5,619 bases of DNA. Origin: Deltaproteobacteria bacterium (GTDB taxonomy: Bacteria > Desulfobacterota_B > Binatia > Binatales > Binataceae). Made by a program: the position numbers and the translations under genes. The stretch's first letter is position 1, and each line of letters starts with the position of its first letter. Shown here piece after piece: positions 1 through 5,619 of the stretch. Below the pieces are notes generated by a model. That model made no database searches. It was not told where the DNA came from and was given only the letters and a program-made list of their open reading frames with translations. The DNA lies in NCBI GenBank assembly GCA_021827465.1, contig JAKAVX010000202.1, positions 1-5,619 of the forward strand, given 5' to 3'.

Positions 1-990
1 CAGCTCAATCTGGTCGCGCACAAACCGGGTTTCACCACGCTCGCCGTGTGGGACGATCAGGGCCATTACGAGGAGCGCCAGGTGCGGGTCGATCCGACCG
101 GCAAGCAGCAGGTGATGCTCAACACCTTGGTGGCCGAGCTTGATCTCAACAACCTCGAGAACCAGGGCATGAACCTTTCCGGCGCGCTCCAGAACGCGGG
201 CCTGAGTGTGGTCGGGCTGCCGGGCGCGGTGGCGACTCCGTACAGCCAGCAAACGGCATCGAGCGGTTCAGGCACGACATCGAGCACGGTCCTGCCGCCG
301 GGTGGCAGCCTCATGCCGCTTCTGCTCTCGCAGAGCCTGACCTACGGGCTTGCGACGCAAAATGGCGGCATCCTGACCCAGAGCTTCTTCCAGTACCTCG
401 AGCAACACAACCTCGGCCGTATCCTTGCCGAGCCGAAGCTGCTCGCGAACTCGGGCGAACAGGCCAAGTTCCTGTCCGGCGGCGAGATACCGATCGTCGT
501 CGCCCAGGCGCTCAACACCTCGATCGTGTTCAAGCAGTTCGGCACCTCGGTGGTGTTCGTGCCGACCGTGGTCGGAGTCAACGATGTCGAGCTTTTGGTC
601 AAGCCCGAGGTATCACAGCCCGACTACGCTCACGGCGTGCAGCTGTTCGGCTTCACGGTGCCGGCCTTCGTGACCCGGCGCGCGGAGACGATGGTCCGGT
701 TGCGTGACAACCAGACGCTGATTATCGCCGGACTGATCCTGAAGCAGAAGAACGAACAGATCGACAAGGTTCCGTACCTGGGCGATATCCCGTACGTGGG
801 CGGGCTGTTCCGCAACACGAGCTGGACCAGCACCTCGACCGACCTGATGATCGCGGTGACGCCGCAGATCGTTCGTCCGCTGCCGCCGGGTGCGGGAGTG
901 TTCGAGCCGAACAGCCGCGGGCCGCTTTCCTATAGCGAGATCAGGACCACGAGCCTCAGCACGCCTGATCCGGGACGGCCCAGGTTCTAA
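1..990 (+). CDS. cpaC: Tad/Flp pilus outer-membrane secretin RcpA/CpaC, 5'-truncated
   Basis: This is the C-terminal 329 residues of a type II/IV secretin, the outer-membrane ring through which the Flp pilus leaves the cell. The frame is open from base 1, so the true start, signal peptide and first part of the N-terminal domain lie upstream; the GTG at 46 is internal. Visible codons 1-30 (KPGFTTLAVWDDQG and on) match the end of the pilus-secretin N-terminal domain. Codons 36-47 (QQVMLNTLVAEL) begin the secretin-side domain. Codons 79-103 are a Ser/Thr/Gly/Pro-rich low-complexity stretch. The secretin core follows, with ILAEPKLLANSGEQAKFLSG at 141-160, then GEIPI, and the diagnostic VPYLGDIPYVGGLFR at 257-271. 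A proline-rich tail continues past the core. It heads the visible operon, 30 bases before tadZ. The family call is firm; the symbol follows the Caulobacter naming (rcpA in Aggregatibacter). Confidence 0.93.
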   Translation, partial: QLNLVAHKPGFTTLAVWDDQGHYEERQVRVDPTGKQQVMLNTLVAELDLNNLENQGMNLSGALQNAGLSVVGLPGAVATPYSQQTASSGSGTTSSTVLPPGGSLMPLLLSQSLTYGLATQNGGILTQSFFQYLEQHNLGRILAEPKLLANSGEQAKFLSGGEIPIVVAQALNTSIVFKQFGTSVVFVPTVVGVNDVELLVKPEVSQPDYAHGVQLFGFTVPAFVTRRAETMVRLRDNQTLIIAGLILKQKNEQIDKVPYLGDIPYVGGLFRNTSWTSTSTDLMIAVTPQIVRPLPPGAGVFEPNSRGPLSYSEIRTTSLSTPDPGRPRF

Positions 991-998
991 CAACGGAA

Positions 999-1015
999 AA
1001 CTCTTTGGGGGAGTT
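999..1015 (+). promoter_or_regulatory. Possible small hairpin overlapping the tadZ/cpaE ribosome binding site
   Basis: AACTC at 999-1003 is the exact reverse complement of GAGTT at 1011-1015, with a 7-base loop TTTGGGG. The right arm contains the last three bases of the Shine-Dalgarno run GGGGGAG, and the rest of that run is in the loop. In the mRNA this could partly mask the binding site. The stem is only 5 pairs and AT-rich, so it may be chance. Confidence 0.25.
1007..1013 (+). promoter_or_regulatory. Ribosome binding site fixing the GTG start of tadZ/cpaE
   Basis: GGGGGAG lies 7 bases before the GTG at 1021. There is no ATG or other plausible start in this frame between the secretin stop and 1021, so this strong Shine-Dalgarno supports GTG as the start codon. 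Confidence 0.75.
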
Positions 1016-1020
1016 ATCCA

Positions 1021-2283
1021 GTGTCGGCACTGAGATCGAAGGGTGAAGGAAAGCGGGGGACGCTCAAGGTTTTGCTGGTGGCCTCTGACGAAGCGCATCG
1101 CGCCGAAGTCAAAGCGTCGCTGGCAGCCCTCGGAGAACCCCCGCTTCAAGTAATCGAATCAACTCCTGAACAGGCGGCGCATCTCAACGGCAACGGTAAC
1201 GGCAATGGGAATGGGAGCGGCAACGGCAACGGAGCGGGACCTGTTGACGTGGCGATGGTGGTGTTCAACGGCGACGAAGAAAATGCGTTGAACTACCTCG
1301 AGACGCAGGCAAAGCACGATCCGCGGCCGGTTCTATTCGCGCTTTGCCAGGAACGTTCGCCGGGCCTGATGAAGCGCGTGCTCCGCAGCGGCGCGGACGA
1401 AGTTCTGTTTCTGCCGCTCGACGCGGGCGACGTCACGCGGGCGTTGCTCAAGATAAGCGAGACCCGCCGGCGCGAAGAGCGCCACGAGGGCGGGACCGTG
1501 TGCTCGCTCGTCAGCCTGATGGGCGGGGTCGGAATGACGAGTCTCGCCGCCAACCTCGCGCTGGCCTTCAAGTACACGCTCGACAAGCGGGTCGCGGTCG
1601 TCGACCTCGACCTTCAGACCAGCGCGCTTTCGGTGTTCATGAACATCGAAGCCGACCGCACGGTCATGGCGCTGGCCGAATCGGAGCGCAAGGTCGACTC
1701 GCTGCAGCTCGAATCCGCGCTGAGCAAGCACGGCTCGGGCATCTATCTGCTGGCCGCGCCCAAGCGAATCGAGGACAGCGAGCTAATCTCCGACGCCACG
1801 GTGGTTGGGACGATCGAGCTGATGCGTCAGCTCTTCGACTACGTCATCATCGACTGCGGCACCCATATCGACGGCACCAAGGTCGCCGCATGGGAGCATT
1901 CCCAGCATCTGATCTACGGGCTCGACCAGTCGATAGGCGCGGCGCGATGCGCGTGGCGGTTCGTGGATTTGTGCGGACGGCTCGGTCTCGGAGAAGTCGA
2001 ACCCAAGTTTATCCTGAGCCGGTTCGTGCCCAACCATCAGATAAGCGAGGACCAACTGAGCCACACCCTGGCGCAGCCTATCTACGCGAAGATTCCACGC
2101 GACGACAAGCTGCTCGAGCGGGTCCAGTTGAGCGCGCAGGACCTTTGGCAGGTCGCTCCCAACTCGGCCGTGGCCAAGAGCATCGAGGATTTGGCGCGCC
2201 GTCTCGACGGATGCGCGCCCAGCGAAAGTGTGCGCGAGGGTTCGATCATGTCCCGCCTGCTGGGCGCGATCGGAAGGGGATAG
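1021..2283 (+). CDS. cpaE: TadZ/CpaE, pilus-localising receiver-like/MinD-ParA-like ATPase protein
   Basis: The 420-residue product has the two-part TadZ/CpaE plan. Residues 15-146 form a receiver-like fold (KVLLVASDE first strand, GADEVLFLPLDAGDV near its end); the usual conserved lysine position before the proline is Leu131 and no clear phospho-acceptor Asp ends strand 3, so it looks like a pseudo-receiver. Residues 160-395 are a MinD/ParA-type domain: SLMGGVGMTS (165-174) in the Walker A place, VVDLDLQTSAL (193-203) as the A' segment, and FDYVIIDCG (272-280) as Walker B. Both Walker A lysine positions are Met (167 and 172). An Asn-Gly repeat occupies residues 56-71. Family members place the Tad machine in the cell, often at a pole, and act with TadA at the inner face of the membrane. 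The gene starts at GTG, 30 bases after the secretin in the same frame, and ends 3 bases before tadA. Nucleotide binding is uncertain. Confidence 0.92.
   Translation: MSALRSKGEGKRGTLKVLLVASDEAHRAEVKASLAALGEPPLQVIESTPEQAAHLNGNGNGNGNGSGNGNGAGPVDVAMVVFNGDEENALNYLETQAKHDPRPVLFALCQERSPGLMKRVLRSGADEVLFLPLDAGDVTRALLKISETRRREERHEGGTVCSLVSLMGGVGMTSLAANLALAFKYTLDKRVAVVDLDLQTSALSVFMNIEADRTVMALAESERKVDSLQLESALSKHGSGIYLLAAPKRIEDSELISDATVVGTIELMRQLFDYVIIDCGTHIDGTKVAAWEHSQHLIYGLDQSIGAARCAWRFVDLCGRLGLGEVEPKFILSRFVPNHQISEDQLSHTLAQPIYAKIPRDDKLLERVQLSAQDLWQVAPNSAVAKSIEDLARRLDGCAPSESVREGSIMSRLLGAIGRG
1186..1239 (+). repeat. In-frame AACGGN hexamer repeat encoding an Asn-Gly tract
   Basis: Nine hexamers in a row encode Asn-Gly seven times, interrupted once by Ser-Gly and closed by Ala-Gly, at residues 56-73 of the TadZ/CpaE product. 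The codons vary (AAC/AAT and GGC/GGT/GGG/GGA), so the units differ at the DNA level while the peptide pattern is kept. It lies between the segment I read as helix 2 and strand 3 of the receiver-like domain. Confidence 0.9.
2272..2280 (+). promoter_or_regulatory. Ribosome binding site of tadA inside the end of tadZ/cpaE
   Basis: GGAAGGGGA ends 6 bases before the tadA ATG at 2287 and is made by the last three sense codons of the upstream gene. This arrangement suits translational coupling between the two genes. Confidence 0.7.
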
Positions 2284-2286
2284 GCC

Positions 2287-3672
2287 ATGGCGACGAGCCT
2301 GGTAGACAGGATTTCACAGAACACCGGCAACAGCCCGGCAGGCGGCCAGGGCCTGCAGCGGGGGATGCAGCCGGAGTCCAAGAAGCGGTCCAAGGATTCA
2401 CAGGCCGAGGGCTTTCAACAACTGAAGCTCGCGGTTCACAACCGCCTGTTCGAAACGCTGGATGTGTCGCGTCTGGAGAGCCTTGAGGCGAGCCTGGCCT
2501 CGCACAAGGTCGGCCAGACCATCAACGACATCATCGATGAAGAGGGGCGTCTCCTCACCGACGGCGATCGCGTGCGTCTGGTCGAGGAGATCAAGAACGA
2601 ACTGCTCGGCCTCGGACCGCTCGAACCGCTGCTGTGGGACGACACCATCACCGACATCCTGGTCAACGGACCGGCCCAGGTCTACGTGGAAAAGTTCGGC
2701 AAGCTGCACCTGACGGACGTCCGCTTCCAGGACGATCAGCACCTGATGCTGATAATCGACCGGATCGTCTCGCAGGTCGGCCGGCGGGTTGACGAATCGT
2801 CGCCGATGGTCGACGCGCGGCTCCCCGACGGCTCGCGTATCAACGCGATCATCCCGCCGCTCGCGCTCGACGGCCCGTCGCTCTCCATCCGCCGTTTCGG
2901 CAAGCGCCGCTACAGCATCGACGACCTGATGGCCAAGGAAACCGTCACGCCCGAGATCGTCGAGTTCCTGCAGACGATAGTGCGCGCGCGGCTGAATATC
3001 CTGGTGTGCGGCGGCACCGGCTCGGGCAAGACCACGATGCTCAACTGTCTGTCGGCGTTCATCCCGACCGACGAGCGCATCGTAACCATCGAAGACTCGG
3101 CCGAACTCTCGCTTCAGCAGCCACACGTGGTGCGGCTCGAGACGCGCCCGGCCAACGTGGAGGGCAAGGGCGAGGTGACGCAGCGCGATCTCGTTAAGAA
3201 CGCGCTGCGCATGCGGCCCGAGCGAATCGTCGTCGGCGAGGTGCGAAGCAGCGAGGTTCTGGACATGCTGCAGGCGATGTCGACAGGCCACGACGGCTCC
3301 ATCGCCACCATCCACGCCAACAATCCGCGCGAATGCCTGGGACGGCTCGAGATGATGATGCTGCTTTCGGGCTTTTCCATCCCGCAGCGCGCGATGCGCC
3401 AGCAGATAGCCTCGGCCATCAACATGATCGTCCACGTTTCGCGCCTGTCGGACGGCACACGCAAGGTGATGAAGATCTCGGAACTCACCGGGATGGAGGG
3501 GGAGATGATCATGATGCAGGACCTGTTCGAGTTCAAACGCACCGGAGTGGATGCGAACGGAAAGATCCTGGGGAATTTCATTTCGACCGGAATCCGCTCG
3601 GTTTACTCGCAGCAGCTTGAGGTCGCGGGCTACAAGCTCGACGCCAAGCTCTTTCGCACCGCGCAGAGGTGA
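2287..3672 (+). CDS. tadA: TadA/CpaF, Tad pilus motor ATPase (type II/IV secretion ATPase family)
   Basis: A complete 461-residue secretion ATPase of the TadA/CpaF branch, the cytoplasmic hexamer that powers Flp pilus assembly and probably retraction. Residues 1-40 are polar and likely disordered. An N-terminal domain follows (about 43-215), including the family segment [20 protein letters not shown] (107-126) and [14 protein letters not shown] (179-192). The ATPase core is intact: Walker A GGTGSGKT (242-249, Lys248), Asp box [11 protein letters not shown] (264-274, Glu269-Asp270), Walker [12 protein letters not shown] (310-320, Glu318) and His box [15 protein letters not shown] (332-346, His335 and His343). 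ATG is chosen because of its Shine-Dalgarno 6 bases upstream and 3-base spacing from tadZ. All catalytic motifs are present, so it should be active. Its partners are the TadB/TadC platform encoded next and TadZ encoded before. Confidence 0.97.
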   Translation: MATSLVDRISQNTGNSPAGGQGLQRGMQPESKKRSKDSQAEGFQQLKLAVHNRLFETLDVSRLESLEASLASHKVGQTINDIIDEEGRLLTDGDRVRLVEEIKNELLGLGPLEPLLWDDTITDILVNGPAQVYVEKFGKLHLTDVRFQDDQHLMLIIDRIVSQVGRRVDESSPMVDARLPDGSRINAIIPPLALDGPSLSIRRFGKRRYSIDDLMAKETVTPEIVEFLQTIVRARLNILVCGGTGSGKTTMLNCLSAFIPTDERIVTIEDSAELSLQQPHVVRLETRPANVEGKGEVTQRDLVKNALRMRPERIVVGEVRSSEVLDMLQAMSTGHDGSIATIHANNPRECLGRLEMMMLLSGFSIPQRAMRQQIASAINMIVHVSRLSDGTRKVMKISELTGMEGEMIMMQDLFEFKRTGVDANGKILGNFISTGIRSVYSQQLEVAGYKLDAKLFRTAQR

Positions 3673-3673
3673 G
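3665..3673 (+). promoter_or_regulatory. Ribosome binding site of tadB spanning the tadA stop
   Basis: AGAGGTGAG overlaps the TGA stop of tadA (3670-3672) and ends 2 bases before the ATG at 3676; its core AGAGG ends 6 bases before. Ribosomes ending tadA would be placed directly on the tadB start, a standard coupling layout. Confidence 0.7.
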
Positions 3674-3675
3674 CC

Positions 3676-4623
3676 ATGGAGCTGCTGACGACCGCACTTA
3701 TATTCGGATTGGTTTTCGCCTTTGTCCTGACCCTGCTGAGCGCGCGCGGAAACACCGCGAACCAGGAACAGAGCATCATGCAGCGCATGACGCGGCCCGA
3801 TGAAGTGGCCGACGTCAATATTCTCCGGGGGCGCGACCAGGACAAGAGTCCGGTGCTCGCGATGCTCCGGCGGTTCAACCTGCTGCGCAAGCTCGAGGAG
3901 AGCATGTGGCAGGCGGGCATTTATACGCGCGTCTCGGACGTCCTGCTGATGATCGTACTCCTGTTCGGCGCGGGAGTTGCCGGCGGAGAGGTGTTCTGGC
4001 ACGACATGTGGTTCGCCACCGCGACCGGAATCGGCGCGAGCGCGATACCGGTCGCTTACATCAGGTTTCGGCGCACGCGCCGGCTGAAAGCTTTCGGCGC
4101 GCAGCTTCCCTTCGCGCTCGACCTGATCAAGTCGTCGCTCGAAGCGGGCCATTCCTTCCAGCGCGCGGTGCAGGTGCTGGTTTCGGAGTTCGCCAATCCG
4201 CTGGGCGGCGAGTTCCGCACCGCCCTGGAACAGAACCGCATCGGGCTTCCGCTCGGGCGCGCGCTCGAGGACATTCTTCAGCGCATGCCGGTTGACGATC
4301 TGCGGATGCTGGTGGTTGCGGTCAAGGTGCAGAGCGAGGTCGGGAGCAGTCTGGCGAAAATCGTGGGCCGTCTCTCGGAAATCGTGCGCATCCGCCAGCG
4401 CCTGCGGCTGCAGATAAGAGCGCTGACGGCGCAGTCGCGGATGGGCGGAATGGTCGTGGGCCTGCTCCCGATCATCGTGCTGGGCGCATTCAGCCTGATC
4501 CAGCCCGGCTACACGCACTCGCTGTTCTACGACCCCTCCGGCCAGAAGATTCTGAAAACGGCGGTGGGACTCGACTTGGCGGCTTTGTTCACGATTCGCC
4601 GCCTGCTGAGGGTGGACTACTAA
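3676..4623 (+). CDS. tadB: TadB, inner-membrane platform protein of the Tad pilus (T2SSF/GspF-like)
   Basis: A complete 315-residue platform protein. Predicted membrane segments by hydrophobicity: 4-22, 87-104, 112-129, 256-275 and a weaker one at 294-307. The T2SSF/GspF-like cytoplasmic domain runs about 145-255, starting LPFALDLIKSSLEAGHSFQR (144-163) with MPVDDLRMLVVAVKVQSEVG (204-223) and the basic helix RLSEIVRIRQRLRLQIRALT (232-251), all typical of TadB. The C-terminus IRRLLRVDY resembles the usual TadB ending. With TadC it forms the membrane base that passes force from the TadA motor to the growing pilus. It sits 3 bases after tadA and 1 base before tadC. The segment at 25-60 is charged and cytoplasmic. 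Length and domain order are normal, with no sign of damage. TadB rather than TadC is chosen from position and the sequence of the helices. Confidence 0.95.
   Translation: MELLTTALIFGLVFAFVLTLLSARGNTANQEQSIMQRMTRPDEVADVNILRGRDQDKSPVLAMLRRFNLLRKLEESMWQAGIYTRVSDVLLMIVLLFGAGVAGGEVFWHDMWFATATGIGASAIPVAYIRFRRTRRLKAFGAQLPFALDLIKSSLEAGHSFQRAVQVLVSEFANPLGGEFRTALEQNRIGLPLGRALEDILQRMPVDDLRMLVVAVKVQSEVGSSLAKIVGRLSEIVRIRQRLRLQIRALTAQSRMGGMVVGLLPIIVLGAFSLIQPGYTHSLFYDPSGQKILKTAVGLDLAALFTIRRLLRVDY
4608..4615 (+). promoter_or_regulatory. Ribosome binding site of tadC within the last codons of tadB
   Basis: GAGGGTGG lies 9 bases before the tadC ATG at 4625, inside tadB. The tadB TAA ends at 4623, so a single base separates stop and start, favouring termination-reinitiation. 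Confidence 0.6.
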
Positions 4624-4624
4624 A

Positions 4625-5560
4625 ATGACTCCACTTCTGGTCAGTGTATTCTTTTTCTTTCTTCTCGGAGCGGTTGCGCTCGGGATCTACATGGCGGTGT
4701 TCGGCCAGGACCACACCCTTGAAGAACGCTTCGCGGACATCGCGGTAAAATTCAGGGTCTCCCAGGGAGCGCTGGAAAACGACGAAGGCCAAAGCACCAT
4801 CGCCCATTTGATCTTCAAGTGGGCGGCAAAGCGCCTGCCTCCGCCCGATCCGACCAGTCCCGAGGGAGAGAAACTCTCGCAGACCCTGATCCAGGCCGGC
4901 TTCAGGCGATCCTCAGCCGCGCAGATTTTCCAGGTGATACGAATCGGCTCGGGAATCGTGGGACTCGCCATCGGTTTCGTGCTGAGCGCGATATTACACA
5001 GGTCCGGCAGCCAGGTGCTGATGCTGGCGATCGCCGGATTGAGCGCGGGCCTGTTCCTGCCGAGCTACTATCTGGGCAGACGCGCGCGCACGCGCCAGAA
5101 CGCGATCGCAAGGGAGCTTTCGGACGTGCTCGATCTCCTCGTGGTCTGCGTCGAGGCCGGTCTCGGCCTTTACGAAGCCATCAAGGTCGTCGGCACGGAA
5201 GCCGAGCGCCAGGGACAGGAGATCGGCCTGGAGCTGAACATGGTCGCGGCCGAGATCTCGGCCGGCTCCTCTCTGGGACAGGCGCTCAAGAATCTCGCGG
5301 AACGCACCGCGGTCGAGGACATCAAGCCGCTCGCCGCAACCCTGATCCAGAGCGAGCAACTGGGCGCGCAAATCGCGCCCGCCCTGAACGCCAGCTCCGA
5401 CGCATTGCGAACCCGCCGCCGGCTTCGCGCCGAAGAGTCCGCGCAAAAGGCTTCGATCAAGATCCTGTTTCCGCTGGTCCTGTTCGTCCTGCCCGCGATG
5501 ATCGCGGTCATCATCGGGCCCGCGATGATCAAGGTCATGCACACGCTGCACGGAGTTTGA
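4625..5560 (+). CDS. tadC: TadC, second inner-membrane platform protein of the Tad pilus (T2SSF/GspF-like)
   Basis: A complete 311-residue paralogue of TadB. Membrane segments by hydrophobicity: 3-25, 106-124, 130-149 and 279-301. The cytoplasmic T2SSF domain lies at about 160-275: ELSDVLDLLVVCVEAGLGLY (164-183), AAEISAGSSLGQAL (208-221), EDIKPLAATLIQSEQLGAQI (231-250) and the basic helix RTRRRLRAEESAQKASIKIL (262-281). The last segment holds the TadC-type PA...GPA pattern (PAMIAVIIGPAMIKV, 290-304). Cysteine 175 in VVCVEAG is also common in this family. It pairs with TadB as the platform engaged by TadA. The ATG follows the tadB stop by one base. In many Tad loci TPR genes such as tadD come next, but no next gene can be read here. 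The 3' end contains a short DNA direct repeat and an inverted repeat, listed separately. Confidence 0.95.
   Translation: MTPLLVSVFFFFLLGAVALGIYMAVFGQDHTLEERFADIAVKFRVSQGALENDEGQSTIAHLIFKWAAKRLPPPDPTSPEGEKLSQTLIQAGFRRSSAAQIFQVIRIGSGIVGLAIGFVLSAILHRSGSQVLMLAIAGLSAGLFLPSYYLGRRARTRQNAIARELSDVLDLLVVCVEAGLGLYEAIKVVGTEAERQGQEIGLELNMVAAEISAGSSLGQALKNLAERTAVEDIKPLAATLIQSEQLGAQIAPALNASSDALRTRRRLRAEESAQKASIKILFPLVLFVLPAMIAVIIGPAMIKVMHTLHGV
5491..5530 (+). repeat. 13-base direct repeat and overlapping inverted repeat at the 3' end of tadC
   Basis: GCCCGCGATGATC occurs at 5491-5503 and again at 5518-5530, in phase 27 bases apart, giving the peptide pair PAMIAVIIG and PAMIKVMHT. An inverted repeat overlaps it: 5491-5494 pairs with 5516-5519 and 5497-5502 pairs with 5510-5515, leaving a 2-base bulge and a 7-base loop. 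No T-run follows, so it is not a usual intrinsic terminator. Confidence 0.6.
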
Positions 5561-5619
5561 CGGTTGTCGGCGCAGTCCGCGACGGAGCTCTTGATGCGGG
5601 CCACCTGAAAAATGCCTCA
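5561..5619. other. Tail after tadC with no supportable gene
   Basis: Fifty-nine bases follow the tadC stop. An ATG at 5612 could open a gene (Met-Pro and on) but has no clear Shine-Dalgarno at the right distance. Separately, the frame starting at 5563 is open to the end and could begin at a TTG at 5557 overlapping the tadC stop. The window ends too soon to choose. No promoter or terminator is seen. Confidence 0.5.

Noticed and set aside
46..48. GTG at 46 as the start of the secretin
   Set aside because: The frame is open to base 1 and the upstream codons (QLNLVAHKPGFTTLA) belong to the conserved pilus-secretin N-terminal domain, so this codon is an internal Val.
613..1149. A 178-codon open frame on the - strand across the secretin-tadZ junction
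   Set aside because: It is Arg-rich, without motifs or a convincing start, and opposite strongly conserved secretin sequence.
1344..2486. A 380-codon open frame on the + strand, overlapping tadZ/cpaE and the start of tadA in another frame
   Set aside because: The product is a low-complexity Arg/Ala/Gly-rich sequence without motifs, while the tadZ frame carries the ATPase-like motifs and a good ribosome binding site.
2398..4518. A 706-codon open frame on the - strand opposite tadA and tadB
   Set aside because: It lies antisense to two genes with clear family motifs. Its product is rich in His, Arg, Ala, Asp and Gln with no recognisable domain, as expected from GC-rich codon bias on the opposite strand.
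5566..5583. Possible intrinsic terminator after tadC
   Set aside because: GTC-GGCG can pair with CGC-GAC (six pairs with a bulged G, 5-base loop), but no T-run follows, so it does not qualify.
1..5619. CRISPR array, tRNA, rRNA, insertion sequence or attachment site
   Set aside because: The window is filled by five intact or edge-truncated coding genes. I saw no spaced repeats, tRNA-like folds, transposase sequence or terminal inverted repeats.

Overview
The window is a stretch of a Tad/Flp (tight adherence, type IVc) pilus operon from a GC-rich Gram-negative bacterium. Five genes lie head to tail on the + strand and cover almost every base: the 3' part of an outer-membrane secretin (RcpA/CpaC), the localisation ATPase-like protein TadZ/CpaE, the hexameric motor ATPase TadA/CpaF, and the paired inner-membrane platform proteins TadB and TadC. 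A secretin implies an outer membrane. The base composition, and the secretin being followed directly by cpaE with no cpaD/rcpB lipoprotein gene between, fit groups such as Deltaproteobacteria-like lineages, Binatota or Acidobacteriota better than the classical alphaproteobacterial or Pasteurellaceae layouts. The sequence alone cannot fix the taxon.

Layout: 1-990 secretin (start missing); 991-1020 short spacer with a strong Shine-Dalgarno and a small possible hairpin; 1021-2283 tadZ/cpaE (GTG start); 2287-3672 tadA; 3676-4623 tadB; 4625-5560 tadC; 5561-5619 tail with no supportable gene. Gaps between the last four genes are 3, 3 and 1 bases. Each ribosome binding site sits inside or across the end of the preceding gene, which points to one polycistronic message with coupled translation. 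No promoter or terminator is visible.

How they work together: TadA hydrolyses ATP at the cytoplasmic face and drives the TadB/TadC platform, which inserts or extracts Flp pilins; the pilus leaves through the secretin; TadZ is expected to place the machine in the cell. The pilin, prepilin peptidase, CpaB/RcpC, the pseudopilins and the TPR proteins usually found with this system are not in the window.

This is a recognisable, ordinary Tad core and I do not see a new system in it. The points most worth a second look are details: a TadZ with methionine at both lysine positions of its Walker A motif, an Asn-Gly repeat inside its receiver-like domain, a secretin whose N-terminal domain runs almost directly into the secretin core, and the missing cpaD.
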